In this document: positions 44,916 to 52,573 of the stretch, piece after piece
Layout of the letters: the number at the start of each line of letters is the position of its first letter
Position numbering within the stretch: the first letter of the stretch is position 1
Source: Arcobacter nitrofigilis DSM 7299
GTDB lineage: Bacteria; Campylobacterota; Campylobacteria; Campylobacterales; Arcobacteraceae
Reading direction: 5' to 3'
NCBI RefSeq assembly: GCF_000092245.1
Contig: NC_014166.1
Span: 2,728,001 to 2,792,000, forward strand
Length of the DNA stretch: 64,000 bases
Made by a program: the position numbers and the translations under genes
The notes under the pieces: generated by a model
The model's input: the letters and a program-made list of their open reading frames with translations, nothing else
What the model was told of the DNA's origin: nothing
Databases searched by the model: none

Positions 44916-45359
44916 TTATTGAAATTTCTTATTATTTGGATTATTTTTAAATACATTTATTGATTTATGTAAAGAAGCTTTTGAACTTGTATTAAATTTT
45001 TCTACAGTTGCTACTGGATTTATCAATAATATTGACTCATCAATTACTATTTGAAAAACTGACTCTAAAGGAATTGTTACTGTCGATCCAAAGTTTTCAG
45101 ACCCAAAACCTGCTTCAAATGAGATAAAGTCATCTTCAATTTTTATAGTTGTATAAGTATAATTACTTAAAACAAAAAGTGAAAATTTGGCTAACTTTTT
45201 TTCTATGGCACTTGGTAAAGCAGGATCAAAAGTTGCTCCATTTACATTTACTGTTATTGCAAACTCACTATTTCTTTCTAATAAAAAAACTATCATATCT
45301 TTTACTTGTTTAGACATTAAATTCTTAAATTCAACACTCTGTATTACATCATTTACCAT
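44916..45359 (-). CDS. SspB-like protein (possible ClpXP adaptor)
   Basis: 147 residues. The order of segments resembles SspB: an N-terminal helix (MIVFLLERN), strand FAITVNVNGATFDPALP, FSLFVLSNYTYTTIKIEDDFISFEAGFGSENFGSTVTIPLESVFQIV, matching the SspB pattern of 'F-x-A-x-FGG...VPLAAV'. The C-terminal tail (INVFKNNPNNKKFQ) is basic and disordered-looking, as in SspB where the tail binds ClpX. SspB binds ssrA-tagged proteins. Homology is by eye only; an unrelated hypothetical is possible. Confidence 0.45.
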   Translation of the reverse strand: MVNDVIQSVEFKNLMSKQVKDMIVFLLERNSEFAITVNVNGATFDPALPSAIEKKLAKFSLFVLSNYTYTTIKIEDDFISFEAGFGSENFGSTVTIPLESVFQIVIDESILLINPVATVEKFNTSSKASLHKSINVFKNNPNNKKFQ

Positions 45360-45402
45360 ATTTTATTCCTTTTTTTAAAAATCCATGATAATATATAATC
45401 AC

Positions 45403-46041
45403 ATGAAAACAATTACATTTATTTTACTGATTTCAACATTAATATATGGTCATACTTTGCAGTTTACACAAGCTGACATAGCAAAGATAAAAACAGATCC
45501 AAATGAAAGTGCCATTATAAAAAGAGTACAAAACTATGAAGAGTTAGAAAAAAAGATAAAAAATTTCTCTACAATTAGAAAACTTGGTCATATAAATAGT
45601 TTTTACAATAGTATACTTCCAGAACAAGATAAACAAAAGTATGGAATAAGTGATTATTGGAGTACAAGAAAAGAGTTTCTAATTGCAGGGAGAGGTGATT
45701 GTGAAGATTATACTATTGCCAAATATTTTTCCCTTCTTGAAAATGGATTTTCAAAAGATAGTCTTTTTTTGGCAGTTGTAAAAGTTAAAGGATATACTAC
45801 AAACCACATGGTTTTATTTTATTTTAAATCAAGAGATGAGATTCCATATGTCTTAGATAATCTTAGTTTTAAAGTACTACCTTTAAATAAAAGACCAAGA
45901 TTACATGTAAAATTTATCTTCAATGAAAAGGAATCCTTCCTCATGAAAAATGATAAAATAAGTAAAAAGGTAAGAGTCAATTGGGGCAAAGATGATAAAT
46001 GGAATAATTTATTAAAAAGGGTTTATGTAAATAAGGAATAA
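45403..46041 (+). CDS. LapG-like transglutaminase-type cysteine protease, exported
   Basis: 212 residues from the ATG at 45403, chosen because it starts a signal peptide (MKTITFILLISTLIYGHT). Cys in AGRGDCEDYTIAKYF, His in GYTTNHMVLFYF and Asp in VLDNLSFKV form the BTLCP (DUF920) catalytic triad. Family member LapG cleaves large surface adhesins in the periplasm when c-di-GMP is low. No LapD or LapA-type gene is in the window. Confidence 0.85.
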   Translation: MKTITFILLISTLIYGHTLQFTQADIAKIKTDPNESAIIKRVQNYEELEKKIKNFSTIRKLGHINSFYNSILPEQDKQKYGISDYWSTRKEFLIAGRGDCEDYTIAKYFSLLENGFSKDSLFLAVVKVKGYTTNHMVLFYFKSRDEIPYVLDNLSFKVLPLNKRPRLHVKFIFNEKESFLMKNDKISKKVRVNWGKDDKWNNLLKRVYVNKE

Positions 46042-46059
46042 AATACTTCCTTTATTTAC
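46027..46059. terminator. Terminator between LapG-like and Cj0069-type genes
   Basis: GTAAATAAGGAA pairs with TTCCTTTATTTAC (one bulge) across the stop codon of the protease gene, between convergent genes. Confidence 0.6.
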
Positions 46060-46063
46060 ACAA

Positions 46064-47098
46064 CTATTTTTTCTTTTTTGAAATAAAAACTTCAGCTACA
46101 TTTTTTGCGTATTGAAGTTCACTTGTAATTCCTACACATGAGCAATTTATCTCTGATAAAATATATTTATCACTTCCATCTTCATTATAATCTAAAATAT
46201 AATCCATAGTCCAAAGCAAAGGGTAGTTTTGACCATTTAGATAGGGTTTCAAATCTTTTAATCCATTCATTGTAAGTTCTACTACCGCTTTCCATTTTGA
46301 TTCATTTGGTGATTCATATTTATATTTTGCACCTGAAAATAGTGTTGCAGAGAATTGTCCCTCTTGTGGCTTTTTATGAACAACTGAGATAGGCTTATCA
46401 TTTACAAGTAAAACTCTTATCTCTCCCTCACTTATTCGTTCTAAATACCTACACCCAACAAAGCCAGTTTTCCCCGTAAAATATGCGGCATATTCTGAAA
46501 CATTATCTTCAAACTTTGGTTCAAATTTATGTAAAAACTCATTGATATCATCATAATAAAACTTTTGATTATTCACAGCTTCCACAGAAAATATAGAACC
46601 GTCATCTTTTTTAGAGACCAAATAAACACCCTCACCTGTTGAACCATAATTTGTCTTTAAAACTCTTATTCCATGTTTATCTAAATCAGCTGGAAACCTT
46701 GTAGCAAAATCTGTAAAGGTGTGATAAAAGTAGCTTTCATCATCTCCTAATTGTGTTCCTTTTAATTTGGCTAAAATATCTTTAAAATCAAGATTTATCA
46801 TAACGTCTGGATGAGTATGTACTGTAATACCAGAATTTCCCAAAGCCTTTAAAAACTGAAAGTACTCATCTACTTCTTTTAAATTACCAGGATTGATTCT
46901 ACTTATTACTGCAACTGCTTTTTCTTTTAAATAATCTAATAAATCATATTTTCTATTTGGTCTATAAAATACAATTTCAGTCTTAAATTCTGTTACTTTT
47001 TCTATAGCATCTAGTATTGGTTTTGTATCTGGTCGAAAACCATCAAAGCCTTTATCACTTCCTTTTGCATATTCAATTATGAATATAGTATTTTTCAT
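46064..47098 (-). CDS. Cj0069-type conserved protein, ATP-grasp-like
   Basis: 344 residues from the ATG at 47098, which follows AAAAGGAGACAAA; an upstream in-frame start at 47119 includes that ribosome binding site. The length and overall sequence fit the Campylobacterota protein represented by C. jejuni Cj0069. The glycine-rich LKTNYGSTGEGVYLV and the metal-binding-like ILSEINCSCVGI suggest an ATP-grasp ligase fold, but the reaction is unknown. Single gene, convergent with the LapG-like gene. Confidence 0.7.
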   Translation of the reverse strand: MKNTIFIIEYAKGSDKGFDGFRPDTKPILDAIEKVTEFKTEIVFYRPNRKYDLLDYLKEKAVAVISRINPGNLKEVDEYFQFLKALGNSGITVHTHPDVMINLDFKDILAKLKGTQLGDDESYFYHTFTDFATRFPADLDKHGIRVLKTNYGSTGEGVYLVSKKDDGSIFSVEAVNNQKFYYDDINEFLHKFEPKFEDNVSEYAAYFTGKTGFVGCRYLERISEGEIRVLLVNDKPISVVHKKPQEGQFSATLFSGAKYKYESPNESKWKAVVELTMNGLKDLKPYLNGQNYPLLWTMDYILDYNEDGSDKYILSEINCSCVGITSELQYAKNVAEVFISKKKK

Positions 47099-47168
47099 TT
47101 TGTCTCCTTTTGTTGTCACACAAAAGGATTTTATATTAGAAAAAAAACTTTTTGATTACAATTAACTT

Positions 47169-47732
47169 TTAATAGATAAAAATAGGATTTTCTATAATAG
47201 TAAAATCAATCATTGCATTCATAAGTGCAAGTTTTGAAACTGATTTTAAATCTTCAATTGAAAGATCTTTTTCAATAATATCTTTTGACTCAAGATATCT
47301 TTGTCTTGTAGTACCATTTAATAAAGGTTTTTTAGGTGTATACCAATTAGAGCCATCATATAAGGCAATATTTGCAATAGAAGTGTCGGTTAATAAAAAG
47401 TTTTTAAAAATAATAATCTCATTAGCATCTTCTTTTTTTGCATAAAGTTCATCTAAAGAACTCCTATTAAGATACTTTTTTGAATACTCAATTTTATCAT
47501 CATAAACTATTTTAAAACTATTTATCTCTCTTTTTTTGTATTCATCATATCTTACATCTACTATTTCATCATCGTTATATATAACTTTGCATTTTAAAAG
47601 TTTACTATTTAAGGGATATATATATTCATTCAAATCTATATTTTTTCCTATAGTATTGGATATTCTTAAATTGTGAAAACTAAGATTAAATACCTCTTTA
47701 TCTTCACACTTGATTGTTTCAAAATATTCCAT
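47169..47732 (-). CDS. pabC: Aminotransferase class IV, probable aminodeoxychorismate lyase
   Basis: 187 residues, short for the fold-type IV family (usually 240-300). NEIIIFKNFLLTDTSIANIALYDG and WYTPKKPLLNGTTRQRYL are the conserved C-terminal half of PabC/IlvE-like enzymes. The PLP lysine is probably in the EYSKKYLNR region. It would release p-aminobenzoate for folate. In the same orientation pabB lies 2.9 kb away, with a two-component system on the other strand in between. Confidence 0.75.
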   Translation of the reverse strand: MEYFETIKCEDKEVFNLSFHNLRISNTIGKNIDLNEYIYPLNSKLLKCKVIYNDDEIVDVRYDEYKKREINSFKIVYDDKIEYSKKYLNRSSLDELYAKKEDANEIIIFKNFLLTDTSIANIALYDGSNWYTPKKPLLNGTTRQRYLESKDIIEKDLSIEDLKSVSKLALMNAMIDFTIIENPIFIY

Positions 47733-47822
47733 ATCTTTTGCCTAATTTTTTTATTATTTTATCAAAAAAAGTATTTTTAGTCTCTTTTTTGCTAAAATAA
47801 AAAAAATATCACTAGGTTATAA

Positions 47823-49994
47823 ATGAAATATCTTTTTTTTCTTCTTCTAATTTTTAATTCACTATTTGCAAATGCTCATAAAGAGATTCTACTTTTACAC
47901 TCATACAATGATGGATTAAAGTGGAGTGATGGAATAACAAATGGCTTAAAAAGTGTTATTTCTAGATATCCAGATTATGAACTTTCAATTGAATATATGG
48001 ACACTAAAAGAAACCATAATAAAGATTACTTTGATATTTTATCTTTACTTTATACCAAAAAGTATGCAGATAAAAAATTTGATTTAATTATCACTGCTGA
48101 TAATTATGCTTTTAATTTTGCACTTTCAAATAATAAAGAAATATTCCACAATACACCAATTATCTTTTGTGGACTTGAGAACTTTAATAAAATTAAAATA
48201 CCAAATAATATGAAAAATTCTATTACTGGTGTTATAGAATACAAAGAAATTAAAAAAAATATTCAACTTATAAATAATTCTATAAAAGACTTAAATACTT
48301 TGTATATAATAAGTGATAATACTCTCTCTTCAAAAGCAATAAGAAAACAAATACTTGATGCCATTGCAGAATATAAAGATAAAATCCATATCATATTTGA
48401 TACAAAAATTGATATAAAAACAATAAATCAAAAAATCAAAAAACTTCCCCCAAATAGTGCCATACTTTTTACAAGTTTGTATAAAGATATAAATGATAAA
48501 TTTCTCTATCCTAAAGATTTAAAAGATTTTTTTGAAAACTCAATCTATCCTGTTTTTGCTATCACAAAAATACACTTAGGGGAAGGTATAGTTGGTGGAA
48601 TTATGGTAGATCCATATGAGCAAGGAAAATTAGCAGGAAATATGGCTAATAATTTTTTAAATGGAACCCCTATTAAAGATATAGATATGTTAGTACCTAT
48701 TTCAAAACAGTATTCTGATTATGCCATATTAAAAAAATTTGATTTATTAGATTCAAATATTCAAAACCCATCAACAACTATAAATAAACCAAAAGACTTT
48801 TTTGAAGAGAATAGAAAGATGATAGATAGTACTTTTATTTTATTGCCTTTACTTTTTCTTTTGATTATTGGATTGATTGTTAATATTGTTAAAAAAGTCA
48901 ATTTAGAAATAAGACTACTTGAACAAGCTAAGTTAGATAATGTTTTGTTAAATAACATAAAAAGTATAATTTATTGGAAAAGTAAAGAAGGTATAATTTT
49001 AGGTTGTAATGATTCACTATGTAAGCTTTTAGATCTTTCTAAAGATAAAATAGTAGGTAAAGATTTAAATGATATCTTTCCAGAAATTTGCCAAAAAATT
49101 GATGATACTAAAGCATTTATAAGTGATCTTGAGACAACGTTGAGAAATAGAGATAATGAAATTATAAATGTTTTGATTAGACGAAAAAAATATTTAAATA
49201 AGAAGAATAAAGAAGCAGGAATTGTTACAATCATAAATGATATTACTGATTTAAAAAAACTAGAAAACCAAGGAAAAAAAGATGAACAATTTATGATACA
49301 ACGATCAAAGCTTTATGAAGTAGGAGAAATGATAACTTCTGTTGCTCACCAATGGAAAGCTCCTCTAATAGAGATATCAACTATAGCTCAAGAGTTACTT
49401 TATAAAAAAGATATTTCTAAAAATTCTAGTAAAGAGTTTGTTGATGAGATTATGACTCAAGTTAAATACATGACAAATACTATTGATGATTTTAGGGATT
49501 TTATAAGACCTTCAATTAAAAAAAGTGAATTTGAAATAAATTCTGCAATAAATCAACTTCTTAGAGTAATCGAACATAATACAAAATATAACTACATAAA
49601 TGTGGAAATAAATTATGAAGAGAATAAAATTTACACTATATATGGATATGCAAATGAGTTTAAACAAGCTATATTAAATATAATAAATAACTCAAAAGAT
49701 AGTATTTTAAAAAGAAGACAAATAGAAGAATTTCAAGCAAAAATCTCAATATCAATATCTTTAGAAGATGATTTATTATGTATTTCCATAAAAGATAATG
49801 GCATTGGAATAAAAGATGACAATCTAGAAAAAATATTTGAGCCATTTTTTACAAGTAAAAAAAATGGAGATGGATTTGGACTTTATATGGTAAAACTAAT
49901 CATTGAAGATAAAATGAATGGCATAATAAAAGCTTTGCCATGTAAAGAAGGAGCAAATATTTTTATCTGCATGAAAAATAGGACAGAAGAGTAA
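47823..49994 (+). CDS. Sensor histidine kinase with ABC-type substrate-binding periplasmic domain
   Basis: 723 residues. Signal/TM segment (1-17), a periplasmic domain resembling ABC_sub_bind proteins (about 22-315: HKEILLLHSYNDGLKWSDGI, ITADNYAFNFALSN, GGIMVDPYEQGKLAGNMAN), TM helix (about 338-360), a PAS-like domain (about 375-480), H509 in VAHQWKAPL, and a HATPase domain (DNGIGI, GDGFGLYMVKLI). It probably senses a small solute bound directly by the fused domain. It is followed after one base by its response regulator gene. Confidence 0.88.
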   Translation: MKYLFFLLLIFNSLFANAHKEILLLHSYNDGLKWSDGITNGLKSVISRYPDYELSIEYMDTKRNHNKDYFDILSLLYTKKYADKKFDLIITADNYAFNFALSNNKEIFHNTPIIFCGLENFNKIKIPNNMKNSITGVIEYKEIKKNIQLINNSIKDLNTLYIISDNTLSSKAIRKQILDAIAEYKDKIHIIFDTKIDIKTINQKIKKLPPNSAILFTSLYKDINDKFLYPKDLKDFFENSIYPVFAITKIHLGEGIVGGIMVDPYEQGKLAGNMANNFLNGTPIKDIDMLVPISKQYSDYAILKKFDLLDSNIQNPSTTINKPKDFFEENRKMIDSTFILLPLLFLLIIGLIVNIVKKVNLEIRLLEQAKLDNVLLNNIKSIIYWKSKEGIILGCNDSLCKLLDLSKDKIVGKDLNDIFPEICQKIDDTKAFISDLETTLRNRDNEIINVLIRRKKYLNKKNKEAGIVTIINDITDLKKLENQGKKDEQFMIQRSKLYEVGEMITSVAHQWKAPLIEISTIAQELLYKKDISKNSSKEFVDEIMTQVKYMTNTIDDFRDFIRPSIKKSEFEINSAINQLLRVIEHNTKYNYINVEINYEENKIYTIYGYANEFKQAILNIINNSKDSILKRRQIEEFQAKISISISLEDDLLCISIKDNGIGIKDDNLEKIFEPFFTSKKNGDGFGLYMVKLIIEDKMNGIIKALPCKEGANIFICMKNRTEE

Positions 49995-49995
49995 A

Positions 49996-50643
49996 ATGAA
50001 GATATTATTATTAGAAGACAATAAAAGATTATCAAAGCTTATCATTGAAGCCTTATCAGAAAAAAATTATAAAATAGATTGGTTTGAAGATGGAAGACAT
50101 GCTTTAAGTGCAGTTTATGATGGTTATGATTGTTTTATTTTAGATATAAATGTACCAGGAATAGATGGACTTAGTTTATTAAAAGAAATTAGAGTTATGG
50201 ATGAAAAAACACCCGCAATAATTATAAGTGCCAATGTTGAATTGGAGACTATAAAAGATGCTTATACTAATGGTTGTGATGAATATCTAAAAAAACCTTT
50301 TTATATCTATGAGTTAGAATTAAAGCTTGATAAATTTTGTAAGAAAGAAAAAGAAGTGATAAATCTACTTGAAAACTATACTTATAATATAAGTAGTGAA
50401 CTTTTGTATGATGAAAATAATCAAGAGATAAAACTAGCAAAAAAAGAGATTTTACTTTTAAATTTATTTATAAAAAACATAGACAAGATAGTTACCTTTG
50501 AACATATCGAACAATATGTTTGGGAAGGTGATTTAACTACAAATGAGAGTATTAGAACACTTGTAAAAAGACTAAGAAAGAAACTTCCAAAAGATACAAT
50601 AAGTTCACAAATTGGGATTGGTTATAAACTACATATTTCCTAA
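49996..50643 (+). CDS. OmpR-type response regulator
   Basis: 215 residues. Receiver domain with E7-D8, phospho-acceptor D50 (FILDINVPG), Ser in IIISANVE and Lys in YLKKPF. C-terminal winged helix with VWEGDLTTNESIRTLVKRLRKKL and GIGYKL. It is co-translated with the upstream kinase gene. Its last four bases overlap the convergent pabB stop. It resembles the regulator at 416-1096. Confidence 0.92.
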   Translation: MKILLLEDNKRLSKLIIEALSEKNYKIDWFEDGRHALSAVYDGYDCFILDINVPGIDGLSLLKEIRVMDEKTPAIIISANVELETIKDAYTNGCDEYLKKPFYIYELELKLDKFCKKEKEVINLLENYTYNISSELLYDENNQEIKLAKKEILLLNLFIKNIDKIVTFEHIEQYVWEGDLTTNESIRTLVKRLRKKLPKDTISSQIGIGYKLHIS

Positions 50644-51596
50644 AATGGTAAGTAAACTTTATCAATCATCTCTTGATACTCTAACTTAGCATTGCTATCA
50701 CAAGTAATCCCACCACCACTTTTGTAATATAGATTTTTATCCTTATCTTTTTGAATAAATCTAATCATAACAGAACTATCTAAACTCTTTCCATCAAAAA
50801 TCCCAAAAATACCCGTATAGTACTCCCTATCGTATCCTTCAATATCTTTGATTATTTCTACAGTTTTTCTTTTTGGTGTTCCAGTTATTGAACCAGCTGG
50901 AAGAAGTGAAAGTAAGATATCTCCTATTTTTTCATTCCAATTACTTTGTAATTGACCTGATATTTTAGAACTTACTTGAAGAAGTTTTTTATCACCTGCT
51001 TGTATTTCATCAATATATCTAAATCTATCTACTCTAACTTTATTTGAAACTATCCCCAAGTCATTACGAAGTAAATCTACTACCATCGTATGTTCAGCCA
51101 TCTCTTTCATATCACCTAAAATTTTGGCACTAGCATTTGGTAAACTTGCATCAATAGTGCCTTTCATAGGATAAGTATAGATTTTATCTTTTTTGATTTT
51201 TATAAATCTTTCGGGGGAGAAACAGACAAATTCATCTTTAAATTTTAGTTTAAATTTAGCCTTTGATTTTTCATAAATTTCATCTAAACTCAAATCACAC
51301 TTTATTTTTGTTTTAGCTGTTAGATTTAATAAATAACTGTTTCCTGAAGCTATTTGTTCTTGTATATATTCGAACTTCTTTTTATACTCTTCAAAACTCA
51401 TTGGATATTTTATCAAGGCTTCATTTTTTATTGAGTTTTTTTTCTCTTTAGCTGAAATCTCATATTTTATATCTTCTGGCAACTCTTTTAAAGGTTTTAA
51501 GAAGTAACTTTTTAAATCATAACTTATCATAAAAAAAAATGGCTCTTTAAAAGAGCCATAATTATTAAGTTGCTTTATTAATTCTTGATTATTCAA
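50640..51596 (-). CDS. pabB: Aminodeoxychorismate synthase component I
   Basis: 318 residues, the short PabB form lacking the N-terminal TrpE-like extension. Chorismate-binding core with PAGSITGTPKRKTVEII, GYDREYYTGIFGIFDG and YKSGGGITCDSNA (active-site Lys/Glu segments). Makes aminodeoxychorismate for folate. Annotated start is the TTG at 51596, without a good ribosome binding site. Codons 14-22 (GSFKEPFFF) coincide with a hairpin plus nine U's, an apparent intrinsic terminator inside the gene. A shorter start at 51530 (MISYDLKSYFLK) is possible but has no ribosome binding site. Confidence 0.9.
   Translation of the reverse strand: MNNQELIKQLNNYGSFKEPFFFMISYDLKSYFLKPLKELPEDIKYEISAKEKKNSIKNEALIKYPMSFEEYKKKFEYIQEQIASGNSYLLNLTAKTKIKCDLSLDEIYEKSKAKFKLKFKDEFVCFSPERFIKIKKDKIYTYPMKGTIDASLPNASAKILGDMKEMAEHTMVVDLLRNDLGIVSNKVRVDRFRYIDEIQAGDKKLLQVSSKISGQLQSNWNEKIGDILLSLLPAGSITGTPKRKTVEIIKDIEGYDREYYTGIFGIFDGKSLDSSVMIRFIQKDKDKNLYYKSGGGITCDSNAKLEYQEMIDKVYLPF
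51531..51559 (-). terminator. Terminator-like hairpin inside the 5' end of pabB
   Basis: On the minus strand ATGGCTCTT-TTA-AAGAGCCAT is followed directly by a run of T's. It lies 45 bases after the pyrB stop and would terminate pyrB transcripts or attenuate pabB. Confidence 0.75.
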
Positions 51597-51603
51597 ATAT
51601 ATA

Positions 51604-52485
51604 CTATTGAGAAAGTATTAGTTTTTTTAGTACTGCCATTCTAACTGCAACACCATTTTTAACTTGTTTTAGAACTTTTGACCTAGGATCTAATAACATT
51701 TCATCACTAATATCAACATTTCTATTTACAGGTCCTGGATGAAGAAGTAAAATATCTCTATCTCCCATAACTTCTTCTGTTATACAATAATCTTTTGCAT
51801 AGTCATTAAGTGATTGAAAATATATTTCATTGTGTCTTTCTAATTGTGTTCTTAAACTCATCACAACATCAACTTCATCAATTACTTCTAAAAGATTGTC
51901 ATATTGTTTGTGGTCATTACTTTCATGTTTAAAACAATCAGGTGCTACAAAACATACGTCTAAACCAAATCTTGGAAGAAGTTTTCTATTTGACCCAGCA
52001 ACCCTTGATGTTCTAACATCACCAACTATTGCAACTTTTTTTCCTTCAACTTTTCCATCAAAATGTTCCATCATAGTAAACAAGTCAAGTAAAGCTTGAG
52101 TAGGATGAGCATGTGTTCCATCCCCAGCATTGATAATTGGGCAATCTACATACTCAACCAAAGTTCCTGGTAACCCACATTCTGAATGTCTTATTATAAT
52201 AGCATCAGGACACATTGCATTGATGTTTGCAACAGTATCAAATATAGTTTCACCTTTACTACTAGAACTTGTTCCAACATCAAGTGAAACAACTTCTGCA
52301 CCTAATCTTTTTGCAGCTATTTCAAAAGCACTTCTTGTTCGTGTAGAATTTTCAAAAAATAGTGTAACTATTACTTTCCCTTTTAAAATATCCCTTGATT
52401 TCATATCTAAAAACAGTTTTGCATCATCAAATAATGAGATAATCTCTTCGTTTGTAAAGTCCGAAGTTCTTATGAGGTTTTGCAT
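51604..52485 (-). CDS. pyrB: Aspartate carbamoyltransferase catalytic subunit
   Basis: 293 residues. Carbamoyl-phosphate motif [51 protein letters not shown] and [11 protein letters not shown] are all present. It forms carbamoyl-aspartate in pyrimidine synthesis. It begins after AAGGATAATAG and is followed seven bases later by the pabB TTG start. Confidence 0.96.
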   Translation of the reverse strand: MQNLIRTSDFTNEEIISLFDDAKLFLDMKSRDILKGKVIVTLFFENSTRTRSAFEIAAKRLGAEVVSLDVGTSSSSKGETIFDTVANINAMCPDAIIIRHSECGLPGTLVEYVDCPIINAGDGTHAHPTQALLDLFTMMEHFDGKVEGKKVAIVGDVRTSRVAGSNRKLLPRFGLDVCFVAPDCFKHESNDHKQYDNLLEVIDEVDVVMSLRTQLERHNEIYFQSLNDYAKDYCITEEVMGDRDILLLHPGPVNRNVDISDEMLLDPRSKVLKQVKNGVAVRMAVLKKLILSQ

Positions 52486-52573
52486 CTATTATCCTTGCCT
52501 TTTTAAAAACAAATTTTATCAAAAAAAAGATTAAATTGGTTATAATATTTTCCTATTCTCCATAAGGAATTTA

